Origin: Candidatus Omnitrophota bacterium
GTDB lineage: Bacteria > Omnitrophota > Gorgyraeia > Gygaellales > Profunditerraquicolaceae
Assembly: GCA_018825725.1 (NCBI GenBank)
Contig: JAHKBC010000138.1
Span: 1-5,346 of the forward strand
DNA: 5,346 bases
Reading direction: 5' to 3'
Part shown: piece by piece, positions 1 to 5,346 of the stretch
Position numbering within the stretch: the stretch's first letter is position 1
Layout: every line of letters starts with the position of its first letter
The notes under the pieces: generated by a model
Told to the model about the DNA's origin: nothing
Seen by the model: the letters and a program-made list of their open reading frames with translations, nothing else
Database searches by the model: none
Program-made: the position numbers and the translations under genes

Positions 1-134
1 GGCAGACCAAAAACGCTATCGCCAGGCTTCCACTGTTCTTTGATTTGCATGGATTTAAGGCGTTCGATACGCTTTAAAACCGACCTCTGTTTTTTTTCCT
101 TTTCGGGTATATTTAACGACGGGTGAATTGGCAT
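1..134 (-). CDS. Small basic protein, PVC-group family (partial, C-terminus off the left edge)
   Basis: This is a short gene missed by length-based ORF calling because it runs off the window. Reading from the ATG at 134-132, the frame stays open to base 1 for 44 complete codons. The protein begins MPIHPSLNIP, continues through a Lys/Glu-rich stretch, then RSVLKRIERL, and ends in the window at QWKPGDSVFGL. The pattern of a basic 'VLKR-ER' core followed by 'W-GD/S---GLPK' matches the small basic protein family of Verrucomicrobia, Chlamydiae and Omnitrophota (I recall it as TIGR04137), whose members are roughly 50 to 60 residues. Only about 10 to 15 residues are therefore probably missing. Its function is not known to me; the high charge suggests nucleic-acid or ribosome association, which is inference. 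The start is fixed by a strong Shine-Dalgarno 10 nt upstream, and the gene follows the SPOR gene after 4 nt, so it is probably co-transcribed and coupled with it. Confidence 0.8.
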   Translation of the reverse strand, partial: MPIHPSLNIPEKEKKQRSVLKRIERLKSMQIKEQWKPGDSVFGL

Positions 135-138
135 AACT

Positions 139-756
139 TTATAACCTCCTTAATAGGCAATCTTGATATTTGTTTTTCAGCCTTACAATGCTGGACTTTG
201 CAGATTCTTTATCCTCAAATTTTCCTACGCAAACCACCAGATACTTACCCTTGGAAAGAATCAAAGAAGAAAAACCTTTTTTCTTAAGTTCTTCGACCTC
301 CCTTTGGGCCGAAACTTGAGTTTTATAAGAAGCTACCTGGATGGTATAATAACCCTTATCCTTAGGGGCTGGAACAGATTCTACCTCTTTTAAATCTTGG
401 CCAATGCCTGCAGTTGAAGGCGTTATTGCTAAATCTTCTTTATTTTTTAACTGCGGATTTGCTACAATAACGTTTGCCCCTGCCTTAATCTGGGTATCTT
501 CCTTGATAATCCGTTGTATAACCCTACCCTGGGCTGCCAGGTCAAACTTGACTCCGCGATGGGCTATGCGCTTACCCTTTTCAATACCGAAACAGTAAAA
601 AACTGTCCCCGTAATCAAAAAAGAAATAATTAGTACGATCAGGCGTTCGTATGTTTTTAATTTATACAGAATATCCCGACGCTGAGGAGAAATTAACTCG
701 CCGGTTTCGCCCGGCCGGGCAAACAACTCCAACTGAGGATTCTTATTTTTTTCCAT
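139..756 (-). CDS. SPOR-domain membrane protein (peptidoglycan-binding, cell-division type)
   Basis: The 205-residue protein is built like a small bitopic division protein. Residues 1-37 form a short charged cytoplasmic tail containing QLELF; a single hydrophobic segment spans about 39-58; a variable, Pro/Lys-rich linker covers about 60-133. A C-terminal SPOR domain follows from about 136 to 205, opening with YYTIQVASYKT and continuing with an amphipathic helix (AQREVEELKKKGF) and a strand (KYLVVCVGKF). SPOR domains bind glycan strands stripped of stem peptides at the septum, so the protein is expected in the inner membrane with its domain outside the cytoplasm. No catalytic amidase or transglycosylase domain is visible, unlike DamX/RlpA-type fusions, so it is probably a localisation or structural factor. 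An AAGG site 8 nt upstream supports the ATG at 756-754. The gene lies 44 nt after the HD-GYP stop, with a plausible promoter of its own, and 4 nt before the small basic protein. Confidence 0.87.
   Translation of the reverse strand: MEKNKNPQLELFARPGETGELISPQRRDILYKLKTYERLIVLIISFLITGTVFYCFGIEKGKRIAHRGVKFDLAAQGRVIQRIIKEDTQIKAGANVIVANPQLKNKEDLAITPSTAGIGQDLKEVESVPAPKDKGYYTIQVASYKTQVSAQREVEELKKKGFSSLILSKGKYLVVCVGKFEDKESAKSSIVRLKNKYQDCLLRRL
145..151 (-). promoter_or_regulatory. Strong Shine-Dalgarno (AAGGAGG) for the small basic protein
   Basis: On the minus strand AAGGAGG, the best ribosome binding site in the window, lies 10 nt before the ATG at 134-132. It sits inside the last codons of the SPOR gene, whose stop is at 141-139. 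It supports both the reality and the start of the small downstream gene and suggests a higher translation rate than its neighbours, which have only AAGG- or GAGGG-type sites. Confidence 0.75.
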
Positions 757-788
757 TAGCCTAACCTTAAAGAAATTATACTGTTTTT

Positions 789-818
789 ATTATACAGCCC
801 CTATTTACTATATTGCAA
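789..818 (-). promoter_or_regulatory. Candidate sigma70-type promoter for the SPOR and small basic protein genes
   Basis: On the minus strand a TTGCAA box (818-813, four of six matches to TTGACA) is separated by 18 nt from a perfect TATAAT (794-789). A start of transcription near 782 would give a leader of about 25 nt that includes the AAGG ribosome binding site of the SPOR gene. The -35 box falls within the last codons of the HD-GYP gene. A second TATAAT lies at 780-775 but has no -35 partner at a normal distance. This is pattern-based only, and AT-rich gaps often give such matches by chance. Confidence 0.4.
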
Positions 819-1862
819 GTATTTTTTTAGAATTGTCTTCGACACTTTTAAAAATGCATCCACTACCTTAGGGTCAAATTGAGTCCCGTTTTTCTTTTTA
901 ATCTCTTTTATGGCAATATCAATACCTACCCTCTCGCGATAAGGCCGGCCATAAACCATCGCTTCAAAGGCATCAGCAACTGCCATTATTCGGGCACCTA
1001 GGGGAATCTGGCCTTTTTTAAGTTTTGACGGGTAACCGGTTCCATCATAACGTTCATGATGATGCATGATTATAGGTATTGCCGGTCTTAAAATTTGAAG
1101 CGGCCTCAAAATCTGAGCGCCTTTAACAGGATGAGCTTTGATAATATTAAGTTCCCGCACAGTAAGTTTAGTAGTCTTAGTAAGTATCTCTAAAGGGATG
1201 TCGATTTTCCCGGCATCATGCAAGAGGCTGGCATACTTAAGCGACTCAACTTGCTTGGTATCCAGCCGCATCTGATAGGCAATACTCATTACCAAACGGC
1301 TAAAATACGGAGAATGAGTATATTCCTGGGGTACGCGTAAATCCAAAAGGCTTACCAAAGACTTGATACTGCCCAAGACTGTGCGTTGCTGCTCTTCGTA
1401 TAATTGCAGGCTTCTTATCCCAATCATAGCCTGTTCAAGAATAGTCATCAACAATTCCTGATCATAAGAGTCGAATTGCGGTTCTGACTTGGAGCGTTTT
1501 AATATAAGTACACCGGATATATCGTCAGAAATAAGCGGCAGGCCAATGGTATGCTCCCGACAAACAACATTCAGTTTATGGATTATCCTTCTTTCCAGCC
1601 GGCTGGTAATCCTCTGCCTGCGGTCGATAATAATTTTTTTGCGTTTGTTAATAATGCATTTAAAAAACGAGTACTCTTTAGTGGAATCCAGCATAAGGAT
1701 AAGGCAGTACTGGGCATTAAAGAGCTGGCAGATTAACCGCGCCAGGCGCGAGATCAAATCTTTAAACTCAAAAGTAGAATTTACCAGCCGATAGATACTA
1801 TGCACGGCTGACATCAATGTCCTATACTTTTTCGTATGGATCGAATAATTTTTTGTACTCAT
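801..1862 (-). CDS. GAF and HD-GYP domain protein, probable cyclic-di-GMP phosphodiesterase
   Basis: The 353-residue protein has an N-terminal GAF-like sensor (about 20-150, with a leading helix, strand QYCLILMLDS and later strand SGVLILKRS), a short helical linker (about 150-180) and a C-terminal HD-GYP domain (about 165-345). The catalytic landmarks appear intact: His183, the HD pair His215-Asp216 in LLHDAGKIDIP, His244 in the AHP motif, HHHE at 267-270, the GYP motif at 276-278, and ARIMAVADAFEAM with Asp297. HD-GYP enzymes hydrolyse cyclic-di-GMP to pGpG or GMP; a few act on cGAMP, so the substrate is inferred. There is no receiver domain and no membrane segment, so it should be a soluble sensor responding through GAF to an unknown ligand. 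The start is uncertain. The ATG at 1862 overlaps the dNTPase gene by 41 nt with a weak site, whereas Met17 (ATG at 1814-1812) lies 7 nt after the dNTPase stop with a better site. Confidence 0.92.
   Translation of the reverse strand: MSTKNYSIHTKKYRTLMSAVHSIYRLVNSTFEFKDLISRLARLICQLFNAQYCLILMLDSTKEYSFFKCIINKRKKIIIDRRQRITSRLERRIIHKLNVVCREHTIGLPLISDDISGVLILKRSKSEPQFDSYDQELLMTILEQAMIGIRSLQLYEEQQRTVLGSIKSLVSLLDLRVPQEYTHSPYFSRLVMSIAYQMRLDTKQVESLKYASLLHDAGKIDIPLEILTKTTKLTVRELNIIKAHPVKGAQILRPLQILRPAIPIIMHHHERYDGTGYPSKLKKGQIPLGARIMAVADAFEAMVYGRPYRERVGIDIAIKEIKKKNGTQFDPKVVDAFLKVSKTILKKYLQYSK
1820..1824 (-). promoter_or_regulatory. Shine-Dalgarno-like TAGGA favouring an internal HD-GYP start
   Basis: TAGGA on the minus strand lies 5 nt upstream of the ATG at 1814-1812 (Met17 of the longer reading) and includes the TAG stop codon of the dNTPase gene (1824-1822). 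The longer start at 1862 has only a bare AGG (1875-1873) about 10 nt upstream. Stop codon and ribosome binding site sharing bases is typical of coupled genes, so the shorter start is a serious alternative. It would remove only 16 residues ahead of the GAF domain. Confidence 0.5.
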
Positions 1863-2973
1863 CTAACGCAAACCTGTCGGTCATTCCCGCGATATAATCG
1901 CAAATTGCCCGCCTTAGCCCATCCTCCCTGATTCTCTTTTGTATATGATTGGGAAGCGCATCCGGCTTACTCAGGTAAAACTTAAACAACTCCTTCATAT
2001 AACGCTTGGCTTTTTCGCTCATCCTGACTACCCGATAATGGCGATACAACTTCTCAATTAAAAGCCTGCGTAAAGGACATCTTAATTGTAACATACTTTC
2101 ACTGAAAGAAATAACTTTCTTATTAATTTTATTTATATCCAAGCATGATTTGGGTTTTAACTTCTTTAATATCCGGTTGGATTCTTGAATTAAATCCGTA
2201 ACCTGGATATCAATAAGCCTGCGGATAATAAGGTGTTTTTTGATTTCCGGATTAATTTCAGGGTATTTTTTTAGGATTTCGGAATTCAATTTTTTCCAGA
2301 TAGGCAAAAGCATTAGGTCGGATTCATTCAACAGGCAGCTTGTTAGGCCATCGTCAATATCGTGATTATCGTAAGCAATTTCGTCAGCGATATCGACAAC
2401 CTGGGTTTCCAATGTAGGTGACATAGACGGGAGAAATTCCTTAAGCCTACCGGACTTATCAAAGCTTGAGGAGTGTTTTACGATACCCTCCCTGACCTCC
2501 CAGGACAAATTTAACCCCGGAAAATCCGGATACCTTTCTTCCAAAAGATCCACCACCCTTAGCCCGTGCAAATTATGATTGAATCCACCGAATTTATCCA
2601 TCAATTCATTCAGGGCATCTTCTCCGGAATGCCCAAAAGGAGTATGCCCTAAATCATGCGCCAAAGCAATGGCCTCGGTAAGGTCAAAGTTTAACCTGAG
2701 GGCAGTAGCAATTGTGCGCGCAATTTGAGCTACCTCTATTGTATGCGTTAACCTGGTACGGTAATAATCACCCTCATGGTTAACAAAAACCTGGGTCTTA
2801 TATTCTAAACGGCGGAATGCGGCAGAATGAATAATCCTGTCGCGGTCACGCTGATAAACATTACGGTAAGGATGCGGTTCTTCTTTATGCGCCCTTCCGC
2901 GGCTATCCCTGCTATTCATTGCATAAGGCGCCAGAAATAAATCCTCCAAATCCTGCATATTATTTTTACTCAT
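1822..2973 (-). CDS. dgt: dGTPase-like deoxynucleoside triphosphate triphosphohydrolase (HD domain)
   Basis: The 383-residue protein belongs to the short dGTPase-like (dNTPase) branch of the HD superfamily, which splits dNTPs into deoxynucleoside and triphosphate, often with allosteric dNTP activation and oligomeric assembly. Diagnostic segments are RGRAHKEEP-HPYRNVYQRDRDRIIHSAAFRRLEYKTQVF near the N-terminus, THTIEVAQIAR with the first metal His77, ALAHDLGHTPFGHSGEDAL with His106-Asp107, and DIADEIAYDNHDIDDGL supplying the final Asp (probably Asp197). Length fits the short family, well below the roughly 500 residues of E. coli Dgt, so the symbol marks family rather than strict orthology; substrate preference cannot be read from sequence. 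The ATG overlaps the HIT stop as ATGA, with an AAAGG site 7 nt upstream (2985-2981), giving good support for the start and for translational coupling. The gene ends within or just before the HD-GYP gene, another HD-superfamily phosphohydrolase. Confidence 0.94.
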   Translation of the reverse strand: MSKNNMQDLEDLFLAPYAMNSRDSRGRAHKEEPHPYRNVYQRDRDRIIHSAAFRRLEYKTQVFVNHEGDYYRTRLTHTIEVAQIARTIATALRLNFDLTEAIALAHDLGHTPFGHSGEDALNELMDKFGGFNHNLHGLRVVDLLEERYPDFPGLNLSWEVREGIVKHSSSFDKSGRLKEFLPSMSPTLETQVVDIADEIAYDNHDIDDGLTSCLLNESDLMLLPIWKKLNSEILKKYPEINPEIKKHLIIRRLIDIQVTDLIQESNRILKKLKPKSCLDINKINKKVISFSESMLQLRCPLRRLLIEKLYRHYRVVRMSEKAKRYMKELFKFYLSKPDALPNHIQKRIREDGLRRAICDYIAGMTDRFALDEYKKLFDPYEKV

Positions 2974-3437
2974 TTATTAACCTTTAACAACTTAAATAAT
3001 TCTTCTAAAGATTGAGATATAACTTTTGTTTTAAATACTACGGGCATAAAATTAGTATCACCGGTCCAGCGCGGCACAAGATGAATATGCAGATGACCCG
3101 GAATTCCTGCTCCTGATACTTGTCCTAGATTAATGCCAATATTAAACCCCTGAGCCTTGAGGCATTTTTGAAGCCTTTTTTGAATCTCTACCAGGCTATT
3201 AAAAAGCTCAAGCACCTCCACGCCCTTCAATTCATCAAGCCCCGCCACATGTCTTTTAGGAAAAACCATTACATGGCCGTTATTATAAGGATATATGTTC
3301 AACATACAACCGGAATATTTGTTAGTAAAAATAACAAAATCTTTTTTGGGGGTTTTTATTGCCTGGCAAAAAACACATCCCCGTTCTTTTTTTTGAACAA
3401 TGTATTTTATCCTCCAGGGAGCCCAAAGATTATCCAT
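2970..3437 (-). CDS. HIT-family protein, Ap4A phosphorylase/hydrolase-like
   Basis: The 155-residue protein is a complete single-domain histidine-triad enzyme acting on nucleoside-phosphate bonds. It begins with the family-typical MDNLWAPWRIKYI, followed by a CxxC pair (Cys21, Cys24 in CVFC) that probably binds zinc. NIYPYNNGHVMVFPKRHV at 48-64 is the first half of the HIT fold. The triad GHLHIHLVPRW places His115, His117 (expected nucleophile) and His119, followed by GDTNFMPV. The WAPWR start, CxxC and PRW-GD-NF tail resemble the Rv2613c-type Ap4A phosphorylase group more than Hint-type AMP-lysine hydrolases; that substrate call is inferred. No Shine-Dalgarno is evident. Instead the heptad repeat element ends 4 nt before the ATG, so translation may be weak or structure-dependent. 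The stop overlaps the dNTPase start as ATGA, placing the two in one transcript. Confidence 0.92.
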   Translation of the reverse strand: MDNLWAPWRIKYIVQKKERGCVFCQAIKTPKKDFVIFTNKYSGCMLNIYPYNNGHVMVFPKRHVAGLDELKGVEVLELFNSLVEIQKRLQKCLKAQGFNIGINLGQVSGAGIPGHLHIHLVPRWTGDTNFMPVVFKTKVISQSLEELFKLLKVNK

Positions 3438-3441
3438 GTTT

Positions 3442-3510
3442 AGTCATCAGCTATCAGCTATCACCCATCAGTTATCATTTTTTTTAGCTGAGCACTGACA
3501 ACTGATGGCT
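3442..3510. repeat. Phased heptanucleotide repeat element in opposed blocks, hairpin-forming
   Basis: This element fills most of the 83-nt gap between the phosphoesterase and HIT genes. On the plus strand five consecutive 7-nt units (AGTCATC, AGCTATC, AGCTATC, ACCCATC, AGTTATC) occupy 3442-3476. An A and a run of eight T follow. Then the opposite orientation appears: read on the minus strand from 3510, AGCCATC, AGTTGTC and AGTGCTC run to 3490. All fit a loose AGYYATC consensus. In minus-strand RNA, 3510-3497 can pair with 3476-3463 over 14 positions with one mismatch and one G-U pair, leaving a 20-nt loop holding the A tract. I know of similar AGCTATC-type heptad arrays between genes in several bacterial genomes; their role is unclear. 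It does not resemble an intrinsic terminator, because no T tract follows the stem. Confidence 0.75.
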
Positions 3511-3520
3511 TAAAAGCAAA

Positions 3521-4009
3521 TTATATTTTAACGATTCTGGCTTCTATCTTATCTTTAATCTCGATTATCCCGTAAGAATTAGATGTGGCGAATAACTTAT
3601 CAGTCGGGCTTCCGGGATTAAAAAAAAGAATACCCTTGTGCCTCTTGTTGTAAGCACAATGTGAATGCCCGAAAATAATTATATCTACTTTATCATCCTT
3701 AAATTCTTTTGCCAGTAAATCTATCAAGCCGCCTGGATGCCCGAACCCATGCATCACCCCTATCCTATATGAGCCGGCCTGAATTATTTTTTTTTGGGGA
3801 AGCCTGGCTTTGGCAGAAATATTGTCCATATTCCCGCAAACCGCTACTACTTCTTTACAAACTTCATTCAGCTTATCTAAAACACTCAAATCTGTGAAAT
3901 CTCCGGCATGAATAACCAGGTCTACATTCTTTAACGCCCGCGCAATAGCCTGCGGAATCTCCTCGTTTTTATTAGATATATGCGTATCCGAAACAACTCC
4001 TATAATCAT
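3521..4009 (-). CDS. YfcE/MJ0936-type metallophosphoesterase
   Basis: The 162-residue protein is a complete small calcineurin-like phosphoesterase with a two-metal centre and broad phosphodiesterase activity in characterised relatives; the natural substrate is usually unknown. All expected ligands are visible: Asp8 and His10 (VVSDTH), Asp37 (HAGDFTD), Asn60 (CGNMD), His87 (VMHGFG), and His115 and His117 (FGHSHC). NPGSPT at 131-136 is the usual family signature near the end. Length fits YfcE-like proteins (about 160-185). There is no signal peptide or membrane segment, so it is cytoplasmic. The start ATG overlaps the ATPase stop as ATGA, with GAGGG (4021-4017) 7 nt upstream, so start and coupling are well supported. 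The link to the ATPase is positional; I cannot tell whether they act together. Confidence 0.92.
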   Translation of the reverse strand: MIIGVVSDTHISNKNEEIPQAIARALKNVDLVIHAGDFTDLSVLDKLNEVCKEVVAVCGNMDNISAKARLPQKKIIQAGSYRIGVMHGFGHPGGLIDLLAKEFKDDKVDIIIFGHSHCAYNKRHKGILFFNPGSPTDKLFATSNSYGIIEIKDKIEARIVKI

Positions 4010-5346
4010 GCAACAACCCTCGGCCGGGAATACAAATCCAGAATACTATTCAGCTTGTTTAAATCCCAGGTAAGAATCTTTTCTTCCAACGCCCGAAGAA
4101 GGCTGCTATCTTCAATATCAGAAGAGGCCACAATAATCTTCTTCTCCAATTTATAGCGGTATTTTTTGCATTCTTGAGAAAACTCAATAACATCGGATTC
4201 AGTGAGCAAGTCATTCTTGATTGCTACAATCCACAGGCTATCCTGTGAACGACAGACCAAACCTTCTCTTATGCCTTTTCTTTCAAATTCAACCCTCTTG
4301 ATTTCTCTGAAATGCGAGAGTTTTAGTTTCTTTTTCTCAACCTGCAAACTATCATCACAGAAGAGATTAAAAAGATCGCGCAACCGGTCTATCAAAGGCC
4401 TGTTAGCGCTCTCTAAAAAATCACTGATTAAACTTTCTATGTTTTTACGAAATAATGTTTTTTGATTCTTGGCATCAAAGGTAAAAGAATGCATTTTCTC
4501 CCTATAAACAAATTTTAGCCAAAAACCGAATATCCGATCATTGATTTTTAAAAAATCTCCATTGCGCGCCAAGGCGTCTATACCGAGAAGATAATTAGTC
4601 CGGACATCAAGTTCTTTCTTGGTAATCTTTAATTGATGCGCAATATCTTTAATCTTATTCTGACCGGATGAAATCAAATATAATAAATGTACATAATTTT
4701 CTCCCCCCTGAACCCGGGAAAAATTAATAAGAAAATTCATAAATTTCTGATTCAATATGCCCGAAGACTCAAATAGCACGTCTTCAAGAATATCCACCAG
4801 GGGAACCTGAGGAGACTGCAGTAGGGCTTTGGTAATTACTTCCAGGTAAAAGGGGAATCCTCCGGTAAAATGAATAATAAAATCCTCCTGGTATTTTTGC
4901 ATCCGGTATTCCCCCAATGACGCGCGCAGGTACCTTGCGCTAGTCTTGGAGTCAAAGGAATCAATCTCTAAGACTAGGAAATTTCCGAACAATAAAGATA
5001 ACTCCTTAGAGAGCAAACAACGGGTTTTAAATTTAAACGAGCTTAAAACAATATACATGGTATTTTTTTGCAGCATCAAAAGCTTAGACCAGTCGTTATA
5101 AATATTTTTTACTCCCAGCGTTTCAAGGTTGTTGAACTCGTCAAAAACAACCACGCAAAACTTATTAGTTTCCTCATGTATAGAGTCGCATAACGAAAGA
5201 AGTTCTGTAAAAATGCCCTCCTTCTTCCTCTTGCATAGCGAAGCAAGTATATTCTTTATCTTGGCTGTTGTTTTAGGGATATATCCAGAAGATTTTGCTA
5301 ATAAATATTCCAGGTCCTCACGCAAGGGTATATTTGCGCTGTTCAA
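4006..5346 (-). CDS. Archaeal-type AAA/STAND-like ATPase with DUF234-like C-terminus (5'-partial)
   Basis: The frame is open from the right edge to a TGA at 4008-4006, giving 446 residues. The edge codon is TTG, but this is probably not the start: the Walker A loop that should precede the Walker B is absent, so the N-terminus lies outside the window. Visible parts are Walker B CVVVFDE (64-70), a sensor-like strand YIVLSS (98-103), and a helical lid with GGFPFYLEVI (162-171) typical of archaeal ATPases (ATPase_2). A probable winged helix follows (about 211-270), then FWLKFVYREK (275-284), reminiscent of the FWFRFVYPN signature of DUF234 proteins. The last roughly 90 residues resemble a PD-(D/E)xK nuclease-like fold (LWIVAIKNDLLTESDVIEF), but the expected acidic residue before Lys377 is Ala375, so nuclease activity is doubtful. 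Such ATPases are common in archaea and candidate bacterial phyla; their function is largely unknown. The gene overlaps the phosphoesterase by 4 nt. Confidence 0.83.
   Translation of the reverse strand: MNSANIPLREDLEYLLAKSSGYIPKTTAKIKNILASLCKRKKEGIFTELLSLCDSIHEETNKFCVVVFDEFNNLETLGVKNIYNDWSKLLMLQKNTMYIVLSSFKFKTRCLLSKELSLLFGNFLVLEIDSFDSKTSARYLRASLGEYRMQKYQEDFIIHFTGGFPFYLEVITKALLQSPQVPLVDILEDVLFESSGILNQKFMNFLINFSRVQGGENYVHLLYLISSGQNKIKDIAHQLKITKKELDVRTNYLLGIDALARNGDFLKINDRIFGFWLKFVYREKMHSFTFDAKNQKTLFRKNIESLISDFLESANRPLIDRLRDLFNLFCDDSLQVEKKKLKLSHFREIKRVEFERKGIREGLVCRSQDSLWIVAIKNDLLTESDVIEFSQECKKYRYKLEKKIIVASSDIEDSSLLRALEEKILTWDLNKLNSILDLYSRPRVVA

Noticed and set aside
90..97. A8 run in the small basic protein gene as a programmed frameshift or phase-variation site
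   Set aside because: The frame downstream of the run (RSVLKRIERL and onwards) already matches the family, and Lys codons explain the run.
163..393. Plus-strand open frames antisense to the SPOR gene (also 404-598)
   Set aside because: They lie wholly opposite a gene with a recognised SPOR domain, have no family resemblance, and read as low-complexity reverse translations.
1489..1794. Plus-strand frames antisense to HD-GYP (also 1551-1736)
   Set aside because: The minus-strand protein carries intact GAF and HD-GYP motifs; these are shadow frames without recognisable domains.
3168..3443. Plus-strand frames opposite the HIT, phosphoesterase and ATPase genes (also 3709-3897 and 4202-4465)
   Set aside because: All lie opposite or almost entirely opposite well-supported minus-strand genes and show no motif of their own.
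3442..3476. CRISPR-like repeat array
   Set aside because: Units are 7 nt, contiguous and without spacers; they are simple heptad repeats, not repeat-spacer units.
3463..3510. Rho-independent terminator between the phosphoesterase and HIT genes
   Set aside because: The stem is not followed by a T tract in either direction; the T8/A8 run lies in the loop, so the geometry is wrong.
3520..3525. TATAAT at the phosphoesterase stop as a promoter for HIT
   Set aside because: The hexamer is perfect, but no sequence resembling a -35 box occurs 16 to 18 nt upstream and there is no extended -10; likely chance in AT-rich sequence at a stop codon.
5344..5346. TTG at the right edge as the true ATPase start
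   Set aside because: The Walker A region that should precede the visible Walker B is missing, so the frame most likely continues beyond the window and this codon is an internal Leu.

Overview
The window is a compact bacterial chromosome segment of low to moderate GC. Every gene I can support lies on the minus strand, so transcription runs from position 5346 towards position 1. The best lineage clue is the gene cut by the left edge. It encodes a short, very basic protein (start MPIHPSLNIP, then RSVLKRIERL, then QWKPGDSVFGL) that closely resembles the 'small basic protein' family I know from Verrucomicrobia, Chlamydiae and Omnitrophota. With the archaeal-type ATPase and an Ap4A-phosphorylase-like HIT protein, this points to a PVC-superphylum genome, perhaps Omnitrophota. 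That assignment is an inference.

Layout in transcription order: (1) 5346-4006, an archaeal-type/DUF234-like ATPase missing its N-terminus; (2) 4009-3521, a YfcE/MJ0936-type metallophosphoesterase, overlapping (1) by ATGA; (3) 3520-3438, a short intergenic region with phased heptanucleotide repeats in two opposed blocks that can fold into a hairpin, ending 4 nt before the next start codon; (4) 3437-2970, a HIT-family nucleotide hydrolase/phosphorylase; (5) 2973-1822, a dGTPase-like HD-domain dNTP triphosphohydrolase, overlapping (4) by ATGA; (6) 1862 (or 1814)-801, a GAF plus HD-GYP protein, probably a cyclic-di-GMP phosphodiesterase; (7) 800-757, a short gap with a plausible sigma70 promoter; (8) 756-139, a single-pass membrane protein with a C-terminal SPOR domain; (9) 134-1, the small basic protein, cut at the window edge, with its Shine-Dalgarno inside the end of the SPOR gene.

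The spacing suggests three blocks: ATPase-phosphoesterase, HIT-dNTPase-HD-GYP, and SPOR-small basic protein. Four consecutive genes (phosphoesterase, HIT, dNTPase, HD-GYP) each encode a predicted enzyme that cuts phosphoester or phosphoanhydride bonds, probably mostly in nucleotides. This could be a nucleotide-hygiene or signal-turnover neighbourhood next to a cell-division or envelope protein, but nothing in the sequence proves a joint pathway. I see no RNA genes, insertion sequences, CRISPR arrays or convincing intrinsic terminators. No gap without a gene exceeds 100 bases. I found no clearly new system; the intergenic heptad element and the degenerate nuclease-like tail of the ATPase are the most unusual items.
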